Part shown: positions 4,562-12,633 of the stretch, piece after piece | Numbering within the stretch: the stretch's first letter is position 1 | How the letters are laid out: every line of letters begins with the position of its first letter | DNA from: Hyphomicrobiales bacterium | Lineage (GTDB): Bacteria > Pseudomonadota > Alphaproteobacteria > Rhizobiales > JAUVMS01 | DNA length: 13,698 nt | Reading direction: 5' to 3' | NCBI GenBank assembly: GCA_030600135.1 | Contig: JAUVMS010000030.1 | Location: forward strand, 1 to 13,698 | Position numbers and translations under genes: made by a program | The notes under the pieces: generated by a model | The model's database searches: none | Told to the model about the DNA's origin: nothing | Seen by the model: only the letters and a program-made list of their open reading frames with translations

Positions 4562-5879
4562 CTCCTACACCGACGAAACCAGCCTCGACCGAGCCAATCG
4601 CCGCGATATCCGGCGATATCTCCTGGTGGGCATTGTGGTCGTCGTTGCGTTGTTTGGGGGATTGGGTGGCTGGGCCGCGCTCGCGTCTATCCACGGGGCC
4701 GTCATTGCCAGCGGCACGGTGGTGGTCGATACCTACTCCAAGAAAGTCCAACATTTCGAGGGCGGCATTATCGCTGAAATCGCGGTGCGCGATGGCGACT
4801 TTGTCGAGGCCGGTCAGCTTCTCGTGCGCCTCGATGAAACCGATACGCGGGCCAACCTTGAGATCGTCATTGGCCAGCTCATCGAGCTCGAGGCCCAGCG
4901 CGCGCGTTTGTTTGCCGAACGCGACGGGCTGGACCAGATCGAGTTTGTCTCGCAATTCGACGTTCCCCAAGACGAGAAGCACCAGCAGATCTGGAATGGC
5001 CAGCAGCGCTTGCTGAAGGCGCGTTTGGATTTGCGCGAGGGGCGGGCCAAGCAGCTACACGAGCGGATCAACCAATTGGGTGAGGCGATCAAGGGACTTT
5101 CGGCGCAGCGTGAGTCGAAGAAATCCCAGAGCGAATTGATCAAGGCCGAGCTCGACGTGTTGATAGGTCTCGAGAAGAAAAAGTTGGTGAAGCTGAACCG
5201 CCTCCTGGCGCTCAAGCGTGAGGCGGCAAAGCTGCAAGGCGAACATGGGCAAATCATTGCCGATATCGCACGGACCAAGGTTCAGATCGGTGAGACGGAG
5301 CTCAAACTCTTGGAGATTGATCAAAGCGTACTTTCCGAGGTCCTCACGGAGCTGCGAGAGGTGGAGACCAAGATTGCGGAGCTCTCAGAGCGGCGTTCGA
5401 TTGCGCAAGCGAAAATTGGCAGAACAAGAATTGTGGCCCCGAATGCTGGCTACATACACAACCTAAGCACACACACCGTGGGTGGTGTAATTGCCCCGGG
5501 GGAGCCGATCGTTGAGATCGTGCCGCGCAATGATTTGCTGGTTATTGAGTCCAGGGTGGCGCTGACGGATATCGATCAGGTGGCCGACAGGCAGATGGCG
5601 ATCGTCCGGCTGACGGCGTTCGAACAAAGGGCAACGCCGGAACTGGAAGGCAAGGTGATCAATGTCTCTGCCGACGCCAAGCAGGATCGCGATGGTACAC
5701 CGCCCTACTACTTGGTGAGAGTTAGGCTGTCTGAAGGCGAACTGGCAAAGCTCGAGGACAAGATATTGGTCCCCGGCATGCCAGTTGAGGTTTTTATCCA
5801 GACCGGCGCACGAACGGTCCTCAGCTTTTTGACCAAACCACTCATGGATCAGCTCAGGCACGCCATGCGAGAAGGCTGA
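4542..5879 (+). CDS. Type I secretion membrane fusion protein (HlyD/PrtE family)
   Basis: A 445-residue periplasmic adaptor linking the ABC exporter to an outer-membrane channel. A short basic cytoplasmic N-terminus leads to one membrane segment (about 26-48). Then comes the first half of a lipoyl-like domain (VQHFEGGIIAEIAVRDGDFV, about 69-88), a long charged coiled coil (about 100-300), the second lipoyl half (IVAPNAGYIHNL), and a beta-barrel C-terminus with GMPVEVFIQTG near the end. The length suits the family. The GTG at 4542 was chosen because GGAG lies 7 nt upstream; an in-frame ATG at 4512 lacks a good site and lengthens the overlap with the exporter gene. The pair is one translationally coupled operon. 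The next gene is convergent after 39 bp. Confidence 0.93.
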   Translation: MSLQNPNSYTDETSLDRANRRDIRRYLLVGIVVVVALFGGLGGWAALASIHGAVIASGTVVVDTYSKKVQHFEGGIIAEIAVRDGDFVEAGQLLVRLDETDTRANLEIVIGQLIELEAQRARLFAERDGLDQIEFVSQFDVPQDEKHQQIWNGQQRLLKARLDLREGRAKQLHERINQLGEAIKGLSAQRESKKSQSELIKAELDVLIGLEKKKLVKLNRLLALKREAAKLQGEHGQIIADIARTKVQIGETELKLLEIDQSVLSEVLTELREVETKIAELSERRSIAQAKIGRTRIVAPNAGYIHNLSTHTVGGVIAPGEPIVEIVPRNDLLVIESRVALTDIDQVADRQMAIVRLTAFEQRATPELEGKVINVSADAKQDRDGTPPYYLVRVRLSEGELAKLEDKILVPGMPVEVFIQTGARTVLSFLTKPLMDQLRHAMREG

Positions 5880-5918
5880 GCCGGATCGCGGACGTCGAAA
5901 TGCCGGTGCGTGTCGGGC

Positions 5919-6887
5919 TCAGACAATCTGATTGACGAGCTCGCTTTGGGCACGTTCGAGGCGTTGCAAATTTTCCAGCAGTATGTCGATGACATTGTCC
6001 TCGTATTTGCGCGTCTCACCAGCGGTGTGAGGGGTCAGGACGACATTTTCCATGGCCCAGAGTGGCGATTCCATCGCCAGCGGTTCGCCGATCACGGTGT
6101 CGATGCAGGCGCCTGCAATGCGGCCAGTTGCCAGCGCTTCGATGAGCGCATTTTCATCCACGCAACCACCGCGAGCGACGTTGACGAGAATGGCGGTGGG
6201 CTTCATGGCGGCAAGCGTCGCATCGTTGATCAAGTTCGCGGTTTCAGGCGTTAGCGGGCATGTCAGGACAACGACGTCACTGCGGGAAAGGAGAGGAACA
6301 AGTGCGCCGGGCGGATGGAGTTCATCGACATCGTCAAGGCGTGTCGTGCAATCCCGCTTAATGGCGAGAACAGTCATGTCGAAAGCCTTTGCGAGGCGTG
6401 CCAGGCGCTGGCCAATCTTGCCGAGCCCGTAGATCAACATGGTTTTGCCGGCGAGTTCGTCCTCGCGGCGGGCGTTGTCAGAGATCATGCCGCGCCAATG
6501 GTGTCGTTGTTGGTTGTCACGACCAATATGGATTTGACGTGTGAAAGCCAGCAGCAGCGCCATGGCGTGCTCACTTACAGCGGTTTTATTGCAGCCGCTG
6601 GCGTTGGCGAGGCGGATGCCGGCCGCCCGCAGGCTTTCAAGATCGAACTGATCGCACCCGGCGGCGCAGACTTGAATGAATCTCAGCCTTTGTGCCTTGG
6701 ACAGGAATTCGTTGCGCCAAAATCCCGAGATGACCAAAATGTCGCCACGGCCGATCTGGGCCGCCGTTTCTTCGGGCGTCCAGCTCTGAAAACTCGCAAT
6801 GCCAAGGTTTCGGGCTTTGAAGTGATCGTGGAGACGATAGGCAGAATGAGCGAAATGAATGCAGAGGTCGGCAGAAGCTTTGGGCAC
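5919..6887 (-). CDS. D-2-hydroxyacid dehydrogenase family protein
   Basis: About 322 residues, normal for the family, which reduces 2-oxoacids to D-2-hydroxyacids (or the reverse) with NAD(P)H in the cytoplasm. The Rossmann motif GLGKIG is at 154-159. After the second strand comes AIKR, where NAD-specific enzymes have an acidic residue, which suggests NADP(H). The catalytic set is visible: Arg239 in VNVARGG, Glu268 in IGEPL and His287 in TPHTAG. The GTG start at 6887 gives an N-terminus (ADLCIHFAHSAY) like related enzymes. A TTG at 6935 is possible; neither has a strong ribosome binding site. The specific substrate (glyoxylate, hydroxypyruvate or other) cannot be read from the sequence. It is 309 bp downstream of the formyltransferase gene and may have its own promoter. 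Confidence 0.88.
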   Translation of the reverse strand: MPKASADLCIHFAHSAYRLHDHFKARNLGIASFQSWTPEETAAQIGRGDILVISGFWRNEFLSKAQRLRFIQVCAAGCDQFDLESLRAAGIRLANASGCNKTAVSEHAMALLLAFTRQIHIGRDNQQRHHWRGMISDNARREDELAGKTMLIYGLGKIGQRLARLAKAFDMTVLAIKRDCTTRLDDVDELHPPGALVPLLSRSDVVVLTCPLTPETANLINDATLAAMKPTAILVNVARGGCVDENALIEALATGRIAGACIDTVIGEPLAMESPLWAMENVVLTPHTAGETRKYEDNVIDILLENLQRLERAQSELVNQIV

Positions 6888-7196
6888 TTGGATTGTCCGG
6901 TTTCTAACGTGATCGCAGCAATGAACTCGGACCAACGTTAGGGGATCGCGGACTGCAAGACCAGCCGGGGCAAGTGCGCATTCGCCGAATTTCTAGACCA
7001 TGATCTTTTTGATTGGAATCATGGTCTCGTTTTTTTCGCTCACGCCAAATGCGCCTGCGGCGCATGGCTGCGCGGGCGCGGCATTTTTTCTGTTTGCGCT
7101 ACCGCTCGCGACAAGCGCTCGCTACTTGAGCGCGATACGCCGGGCCGCAGTCGCGGCCTGAAGCGCGTCCATTCGAAAATGATTGCGCTTTAGATG
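6888..7196. other. Intergenic region rich in hairpins
   Basis: No gene is seen. Besides the terminator-like palindrome at 6996-7037 there are three compact GC hairpins: ATGCGCC/GGCGCAT with a TGC loop (7050-7066), GCGCTC/GAGCGC (about 7118-7136) and GGCCGC/GCGGCC with loop AGTC (7143-7158). The last lies about 40 bp past the formyltransferase stop. None is followed by a clear T-run on the minus strand, so they are weak terminator candidates for that gene. Confidence 0.45.
6996..7037 (+). terminator. Perfect 10-bp stem with T7 tail (terminator or interspersed palindrome)
   Basis: AGACCATGAT (6996-7005) pairs perfectly with ATCATGGTCT (7019-7028) across a 13-nt loop, followed by CG and seven T. 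By structure it is a rho-independent terminator on the plus strand, but both flanking genes lie on the minus strand. The minus-strand copy has no T-run. It resembles palindromes scattered through Hyphomicrobiales genomes (from memory), so it may be a repeat element. Confidence 0.55.
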
Positions 7197-8051
7197 CTAC
7201 CAGACGCCCTTGGTCAATCCACACCAAACATAGCGCCAAATGGTCGGGTGGAACCATTGCTCGGACGGTAAATCCACTTCCATCGTCTTCAAGTTGCCTC
7301 GCAGGGCGTCCTCGATGGCGTCGACCACCAGCGGCTTGCCGACGGCTGCTTGAAGTACAGGATAGGTAACGAAGTTGTCGTTCGGGCCGGCCTCGAATTT
7401 GGTCATGGAGATGATGCCGCCGGTGTCCACGCCCTCATCGACGAGGTGAATAGCGACACCTGCATTGTCTACATCGCCCGTCGCCAGAGCCCAGTAGCCG
7501 CCGTTCATGCCGCGATACTTCGGGTTGATGCCAGCGTGATAATTGATGAACGGCGCCGCGACGCTTTTCAGTGTCGCCTTGCGGATCATGCGCGTGCCGA
7601 CGACCAGTACGACGTCTGGGGATGCCGCCCTGAGGGCAGCGCGGCACGGTTTTGAGTTTACCGACTCGACGTGTGTCAGTCGGCAATTGTCGCTCGCAGA
7701 CGGCTCAAGCGCGGCGTTTGCAATGATCTCTTGCTTTCGATCCGCGCTTCGTTTGTGGAGCAGTTTGAGGACAATGCCAAATGCGACTTGACCAATAGTC
7801 GAGAGCGGGCCGACCAGCTTCATGCGTCGCTTGATGAGGGTGCTCGTCGGCTCCTTGTTTTCTTCAATGACGTGGACCGGTCCATAGCGCTCGATGAGAG
7901 CGTTGATCATGATCCAGGGGAGCGGTCCGCCACCCGACAGTACAGCGATGCGATCGGCATCGGCTCGTTGGTGGGGCTCAGGGTTCGCTGCCGGTGCCGT
8001 CGGATTGGCGGGAAGCGGCGCGCCTTGCGGCGTTTCAATGTCCAGGCTCAT
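7197..8051 (-). CDS. Formyltransferase-family protein
   Basis: A 284-residue protein with the formyltransferase fold, which moves a formyl group from 10-formyltetrahydrofolate to an amine. The core FINYHAGINPKYRG followed by GVAIHLVDEGVDTGG holds the family's catalytic Asn170, His172 and Asp209. The first 33 residues are proline- and alanine-rich and probably disordered. Residues 35-165 do not look like methionyl-tRNA or GAR formyltransferase, and there is no C-terminal tRNA-binding OB domain. It is more like the family branch that formylates amino sugars or other small amines; the substrate is unknown. The ATG at 8051 has GAGAAG 8 nt upstream; upstream ATGs at 8081 and 8111 are alternatives. 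It follows the polyamine deacetylase gene after a 203-bp AT-rich gap. Confidence 0.82.
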   Translation of the reverse strand: MSLDIETPQGAPLPANPTAPAANPEPHQRADADRIAVLSGGGPLPWIMINALIERYGPVHVIEENKEPTSTLIKRRMKLVGPLSTIGQVAFGIVLKLLHKRSADRKQEIIANAALEPSASDNCRLTHVESVNSKPCRAALRAASPDVVLVVGTRMIRKATLKSVAAPFINYHAGINPKYRGMNGGYWALATGDVDNAGVAIHLVDEGVDTGGIISMTKFEAGPNDNFVTYPVLQAAVGKPLVVDAIEDALRGNLKTMEVDLPSEQWFHPTIWRYVWCGLTKGVW

Positions 8052-8254
8052 GAATTCAGCTTCTCGAATCTTGGGTGACATCGGCAGTTGCACCTGCCCT
8101 GTGCCAACCATGAGTTTGTGAAATACGATGATCCCACGTAGCGGTTTACAATCATCGATTTGTGATCGAACAAATTGTATCAAAATCGATGCAAATATTC
8201 AGTAGACGTCTCTATAAATCGTTAAGGCAAAGTAAACTTCAATCAAGAGGTGAA
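8052..8254 (-). promoter_or_regulatory. AT-rich gap with an inverted repeat, probable promoter of the formyltransferase gene
   Basis: This 203-bp gap is much more AT-rich than its surroundings. It contains an imperfect inverted repeat: ATCGATTTGTGAT (8154-8166) facing ATCAAAATCGAT (8179-8190), with one extra base in the left arm and a 12-bp spacer. On the minus strand TTGAAG and TTTATA, 18 nt apart, form a plausible promoter further upstream (about 8215-8245). This suggests the formyltransferase gene has its own regulated start. Confidence 0.35.
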
Positions 8255-9283
8255 CTATATGCTTTCAAAACCAACCAGTACGTTAACCGTGTTTATCCCG
8301 ACTTCGTCTATGGCGTAGCCGCCCTCCATAACAAACAAGGTTTGCCGTCCAAGACCAGCAATCATCGCGCCGAATGTGGTGAAGTCGTCCGACGTCAGCT
8401 TGAAGAAGCTGATGGGATCGAGCTCGAATGTGTCAACGCCGAGGGACACGATCACGGCGTCTGGTCCATAGCTATGGATACGTTCCAGTGCCACGACCAG
8501 TGCTTCGCGCCATATGTCGAAGGGGGTGTTCGGCGGCATCGGGTAGTTGACATTGTAACCCTCACCGGCACCGGCGCCCGTCTCATTGGCATAGCCGAGA
8601 AAATAGGGGAAGGTTTCTTCCGGCATGCCATGCAGGGAAACAAAGAGCACGTCATCGCGGTCATAAAATAGGTCCTGAGTGCCGTTTCCGTGGTGAAAGT
8701 CGACATCGAGGATGGCGATACGTCCCGCGCCTTGATCGAGCAGCCATTGGGCGGCAATTCCGGCATTGTTCAGGAAACAATATCCACCGAACAGGTCGCT
8801 CGTGGCGTGGTGTCCAGGCGGGCGGCAGAGGGCGAAGACGCAGCCGGCGCCATCCTGGATGAACTTTGCGCCGGTCACCGCCACGTCCTTGCTGGCGATA
8901 GCAGCCTCCCACGTGCCCGGACTGATGGAGGTTTCGGCCGCGAGAGCATAATAGCCGAGCTTGCCGTCGATGTGGTTAGGCGGTTTTTGAACCATGCGGC
9001 GCGCGGGCCAACACGTGGCGATGGCCTCACCTTCAAACCCGGCGGCGGACCATTCATCCCATGCGGTCTCAAGGAATTTGACAAAGTCGCGGTCGTGGAC
9101 CCGCAGCACAGGCTCGAGACCGAAGTCGTCCGGCGCGACGACCTCGCCAAGGCGTTGCGTGCGGACACGATCGATGATCAGTTCGGCGCGCGACGGTCGC
9201 TCGAAGGGATAAACCAGCTGGCCGCCATAGAGTTCGGTTTGAGCGTCCCGCAACTTGTGGCGTTCGGAATAGACAGTACGCAT
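8255..9283 (-). CDS. Acetylpolyamine amidohydrolase / class II histone deacetylase family
   Basis: A 342-residue zinc hydrolase expected to deacetylate acetylpolyamines or similar N-acylated amines in the cytoplasm. Length and residue positions agree with Mycoplana ramosa acetylpolyamine amidohydrolase (341 aa) as I recall it: His158-His159 in RPPGHHA, zinc ligands Asp195 and His197 in DVDFHHGNGT, Asp284 in SLGVDTFELDP, and Tyr323 in EGGYA. Acidic residues linked to polyamine specificity appear at Glu17 and Glu117, with Asp106 in place of Glu106. The ATG at 9283 has GAGG 7 nt upstream; the longer frame to 9316 lacks support. It follows the CoA-transferase beta gene by 77 bp and likely shares its transcript. 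Neighbouring aldehyde dehydrogenase and CoA-transferase genes suit catabolism of the released amine. Confidence 0.9.
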   Translation of the reverse strand: MRTVYSERHKLRDAQTELYGGQLVYPFERPSRAELIIDRVRTQRLGEVVAPDDFGLEPVLRVHDRDFVKFLETAWDEWSAAGFEGEAIATCWPARRMVQKPPNHIDGKLGYYALAAETSISPGTWEAAIASKDVAVTGAKFIQDGAGCVFALCRPPGHHATSDLFGGYCFLNNAGIAAQWLLDQGAGRIAILDVDFHHGNGTQDLFYDRDDVLFVSLHGMPEETFPYFLGYANETGAGAGEGYNVNYPMPPNTPFDIWREALVVALERIHSYGPDAVIVSLGVDTFELDPISFFKLTSDDFTTFGAMIAGLGRQTLFVMEGGYAIDEVGINTVNVLVGFESI

Positions 9284-9360
9284 GTGACAACCTCGGCTTG
9301 GAAATGTGGTGAGCAACGGCGATCGGCGCCGACGAGTGAGCAGCGCAGTATGCTAGAGCC

Positions 9361-10113
9361 TTATCCAACTCGCGGCCAGACGCGGGCGGCAAATTCCGGA
9401 TAGAATTGCGCGACACTTGGAGCGATTTGCTGGCGGATACGCTCTAGGCGTTCTGGACTTGGGCACGGTGTAGCTTCGATTCGAGCCGGTTCGTCGAAGG
9501 TGAAACCGGTTGCCGCGCGCACTTCCTCAACGGTCACGCCCGGATGCACGGACTGCAGTGAAAATCGGCCGCTCGATTTGTCAAAGGCGAACACGCACTT
9601 GCTGGTCACCAGGGCCCGCGGACCGCCAGGGCGGTAAACATTTTCAGGACTGGTCCCCGGCGCGGAAATAAAATCCACCTTTTCGACCAAGGTGCGAGGT
9701 GTGTGCTCCTCGCGAAAGAGGATCACCTTGGGGATGACAAAATACATGAATGCCGAGCCGAATGAGCCGGGGAAACGCTTGTCGAGGTTTGGATAATCAC
9801 CAACGCCGATCAAATTGACGTTGGCCGCGCCGTCGATTTGCACGCCGCCTAGGAAAAACGTGTCGATGCGTCCCTGGCCAGCGCAATCGAAGAGTTCGCG
9901 CCCACCATCTGTAAACGTGTTGTTGCGCAGGGACTGGATGACGGTGACGTCCATGCGGTGGTTTGCTTCGGATTGAGCGAGCAGCGCGGCGGAGCCCGGT
10001 ATCGGCGAGGCGGCGCCGACGGCAATATGGCGGTCCTTGGCCACCATGTCGGCAATCAATGAGATGAGCAGTTCTTCAAGTTTCGGCTCAAACCCAGGCA
10101 CCGGCGTGCTCAT
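9361..10113 (-). CDS. CoA-transferase family I, beta subunit (GctB/IpdB-like)
   Basis: A 250-residue subunit of a heteromeric CoA-transferase-like enzyme. The segment GRIDTFFLGGVQIDGAANVN (81-100), followed by GDYPNLDKRFPGS, is typical of the beta subunit. The catalytic glutamate normally sits in a Glu-x-Gly motif after a strand such as LVLISE. Here the aligned strand reads DVTVIQSL, so glutamine seems to take its place; a nearby SEAN (48-51) is the only alternative. Loss of this residue is known in the IpdAB ring hydrolases, so a hydrolase-like reaction is possible. The start codon overlaps the alpha-subunit stop (ATGA), showing translational coupling. The CoA acceptor cannot be named. Confidence 0.85.
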   Translation of the reverse strand: MSTPVPGFEPKLEELLISLIADMVAKDRHIAVGAASPIPGSAALLAQSEANHRMDVTVIQSLRNNTFTDGGRELFDCAGQGRIDTFFLGGVQIDGAANVNLIGVGDYPNLDKRFPGSFGSAFMYFVIPKVILFREEHTPRTLVEKVDFISAPGTSPENVYRPGGPRALVTSKCVFAFDKSSGRFSLQSVHPGVTVEEVRAATGFTFDEPARIEATPCPSPERLERIRQQIAPSVAQFYPEFAARVWPRVG

Positions 10114-10967
10114 GCAACTTCGAGCTCTTGGAACACGCGCTCGTCGAGGTAGCGTCGAAAGCCGTCCCTGGTTCTCGCGGCGCTGGCATAAGCTCGCAGC
10201 TCACTTGCATCTTCCTCATAGAGGCCATGAAGTGCGCAGGGCCATGCGCCATTTGGGGCGACAGCGATCTCGTCGACGTAGAGTGCCGGCAGCACGCCAG
10301 CGGTTTGGTTCTCGTTTTCGAGAAAGTCGGTGTCGCGCACCTCTTCTACTGTGACGAGTGTGCGATCAGCTGCGTGGACCATTGTGGCGAGGTCACGCTT
10401 GCGCCCTATCCAAACGTTGCCATTGCGATCGGCCGATTGGGCGTGGATGAGGGCGACGTCCAGCTTTGTCGCCGGCAAAAGGACAATCGGATCAGCATAC
10501 TCGTCCTCGGAACCGTGAGCATTCGTCGCGAACGGGTTGTCGATAACCTTCCAGTCCGGGCGATGCTTGAGGATGTCGGTGCCGAGGAGCCCGCGTAGCG
10601 GCATGAACGGCACACCTTTTTCCGCAGCCTGCAACTGGGCATGGAGTGCTGGACAGGTTGAATCGCGCATGTCCAGCTCACCCGCTTCAAAAGCGTCTGA
10701 GAAGCGGGGGGCTAGGCCATATTCGCCCAGCGTCACAGCCGCAGCCTCGATGGATGTCACACAACCAGCGCCAATCAGCATGTCACCCTGAATGGTGGTG
10801 AGCGGAAGACAGTAGAGATGAAGATCCTCGACTTTGCGCCTGATGAGGGCTCGGGTCGCGGTCATGGGGACGCCGGAATAGTCCGCCGGTACGCCGAGAC
10901 GGGTGCCGTTCGGAATGGTCGCAACCAGATCGTCCACGGTCGAGATTTTGGGCCCAGTGATCATCAT
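10110..10967 (-). CDS. CoA-transferase family I, alpha subunit (GctA/IpdA-like)
   Basis: A 285-residue partner of the beta subunit encoded next. Family features are visible: the CoA-binding-type GAGCVTSIEA segment (67-76), GEYGLAPRFSDAFEAGEL, the GVPFMPLRGLLGTDIL block (118-133) and AQSADRNGNVWIG. The enzyme would move CoA between carboxylic acids, or act as a hydrolase as in IpdAB. GAGG lies 7 nt upstream of the ATG at 10967; a second ATG follows directly. The aldehyde dehydrogenase gene ends 93 bp upstream, and its acid product is a plausible substrate of this pair, though this is inference from order only. Confidence 0.88.
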   Translation of the reverse strand: MMITGPKISTVDDLVATIPNGTRLGVPADYSGVPMTATRALIRRKVEDLHLYCLPLTTIQGDMLIGAGCVTSIEAAAVTLGEYGLAPRFSDAFEAGELDMRDSTCPALHAQLQAAEKGVPFMPLRGLLGTDILKHRPDWKVIDNPFATNAHGSEDEYADPIVLLPATKLDVALIHAQSADRNGNVWIGRKRDLATMVHAADRTLVTVEEVRDTDFLENENQTAGVLPALYVDEIAVAPNGAWPCALHGLYEEDASELRAYASAARTRDGFRRYLDERVFQELEVA

Positions 10968-11060
10968 GTCCTCGCCTCAAAATTGGTCGGACGGGCGTTT
11001 CGGGAACCCATGGCCGCGATCGGTTCGCGACAACGGTTCAGCCGGCTCTGCCAAGTTAGT

Positions 11061-12575
11061 TTACACAGGAAACGGTTCGTCTGCACCTCGGGCCGTTGAT
11101 AGCCACACACTCTTGGTCTGCACGAACTCCCTGAGGCCGTCCCAGCCGTTCTCGCGGCCATAGCCACTTTGACCATAGCCGCCGACAGGCGACATGGGGC
11201 ACGCGTTGAAGTAATTGTTGATATAGATCGTTCCGGCGGAGATAGCGTCGGCGAGGGTGAGCGCGCGGCGATAGTCTTCGGTCCAAATGCCCGCCGCAAG
11301 CCCGTATATGGTGCCGTTGGCGATCTCAATCGCCTCACCGTCGTTCTCGAACTTGAGAACGGCGAGTACCGGTCCGAAAATCTCATCCTGGGCAAGGGGC
11401 ATATCGGGCGTCACGTCGGCAAAAATCGTCGGCTCAATGAACCAGCCCTTGGCGCCACCCGGATGAGCAGCGTTGCCGCCGAGGACGAGCTGTGCCCCTT
11501 GGTCTCGCGCGCTCTCGATGTGGCTCAGCACCCGTTCGAAGTGCTGGCGATTGGCGATCGGGCCGACATGGGTGCGCGGGTCGCTCGGGGGGCCGAGGCG
11601 GGCCTTGCGCGCCATCTGAGCGATCCTGTCCAGCACCTCGTCGTGCACAGGGGCCTCGACCAGCAATCGCGATCCGGCGATGCAGCTTTGCCCCGCCGGC
11701 GGAAAGATCCCGCCAACGACGCCTTTGACGGCAGCATCCAAGTCAGCGTCGGCAAAAAGGATTTGGGGCGACTTACCGCCAAGCTCCATGGTGACGCTCT
11801 TGACGGTGCGGGCGGCGATCTTGGCGACCTTGCAGCCACCTTGAAGTGAGCCGGTAAAGCTCACTTTTCGCACGAGAGGATGGTTGACGAGCGCCTCTCC
11901 GGCCTCGTCGCCATAGCCGGTGACGACGTTGAGCACACCCGGTGGCAGATCGGCATCCTCGAATGCCTTCATGAGTTCCAGGGTCGATGCGGAGGCAAAT
12001 TCGGACGACTTGAGGACGACCGTGTTGCCGGCAGCCAGTGCCGGGGCGATCTTCCAGGTGGCGATGAGCAGCGGTGAGTTCCATGCCGTGATGCAAGCGA
12101 CAACGCCAAAGGGTTCGTGCTTTGTGTAGTTGAAAATGCCCGATTGGCCGGTCGGTATTACGGCACCTTGGAGTTTGTCGGCAATGCCGGCGTAATACTC
12201 GAACGTCTCCACGAGGCCACCGGTGAGACCGGGCAGAATGTCAACGACGCGCTTGCCGTTGTCGCGGGTCTCAATCTCGGCAAGGCGATCAGCGTGGGCA
12301 GCCATTGCCGCTCCAAGACGGCGGATCATCTTGCCACGATCCGTCGCCGACATGCGGCCCCACGGCCCGGTCGCGAACGCGTCGTGTGCCGCTCGTACGG
12401 CCTTATCGACATCCTCGGCCTGGCAGCGCGGGATTTGAGCCCATGGCTCTGCCCGGAACGGGTCCTCAGATGCGATATAATCGCCGCAGACAGGTGCGAG
12501 CCACTGGCCGCCTGCGTAATACCCATATGTCTCCAAATTGTCGCTCCAAAATTTACTGCCAAGTCCCTCGGCCAT
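11061..12575 (-). CDS. NAD(P)-dependent aldehyde dehydrogenase
   Basis: A 504-residue member of the aldehyde dehydrogenase superfamily, oxidising an aldehyde to its acid in the cytoplasm. Glu264 in TMELGGKSP and the nucleophile Cys298 in AGQSCIAGSR are 34 residues apart, as usual. Cofactor-binding residues lie in ITAWNSPLLIATWKIAPALAAGN and the FTGS turn. The end has the expected EIFGPVLAV, YGLAAGIWT and SGYGRENG blocks. It belongs to the large betaine/gamma-aminobutyraldehyde-like group; the substrate cannot be fixed. The ATG at 12575 has only a weak AGG site. It lies 58 bp after the LeuB-family stop. With the deacetylase downstream, an aminoaldehyde from polyamine breakdown is a reasonable guess. 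Confidence 0.93.
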   Translation of the reverse strand: MAEGLGSKFWSDNLETYGYYAGGQWLAPVCGDYIASEDPFRAEPWAQIPRCQAEDVDKAVRAAHDAFATGPWGRMSATDRGKMIRRLGAAMAAHADRLAEIETRDNGKRVVDILPGLTGGLVETFEYYAGIADKLQGAVIPTGQSGIFNYTKHEPFGVVACITAWNSPLLIATWKIAPALAAGNTVVLKSSEFASASTLELMKAFEDADLPPGVLNVVTGYGDEAGEALVNHPLVRKVSFTGSLQGGCKVAKIAARTVKSVTMELGGKSPQILFADADLDAAVKGVVGGIFPPAGQSCIAGSRLLVEAPVHDEVLDRIAQMARKARLGPPSDPRTHVGPIANRQHFERVLSHIESARDQGAQLVLGGNAAHPGGAKGWFIEPTIFADVTPDMPLAQDEIFGPVLAVLKFENDGEAIEIANGTIYGLAAGIWTEDYRRALTLADAISAGTIYINNYFNACPMSPVGGYGQSGYGRENGWDGLREFVQTKSVWLSTARGADEPFPV

Positions 12576-12633
12576 CTGCCTATGAGCGCCATGGTAGCGG
12601 CAACATTGTCACGCTCAAGTCGTCGCTGTCGAG

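Noticed and set aside
6315..6941. 208-codon plus-strand frame opposite the hydroxyacid dehydrogenase
   Set aside because: Antisense shadow of a gene with clear catalytic motifs; no family features of its own.
8690..9403. 237-codon plus-strand frame opposite the polyamine deacetylase
   Set aside because: Shadow frame caused by high GC; the opposite strand carries all deacetylase active-site residues.
11169..11849. 226-codon plus-strand frame opposite the aldehyde dehydrogenase
   Set aside because: Shadow frame; the minus strand has the full aldehyde dehydrogenase with Glu264 and Cys298.
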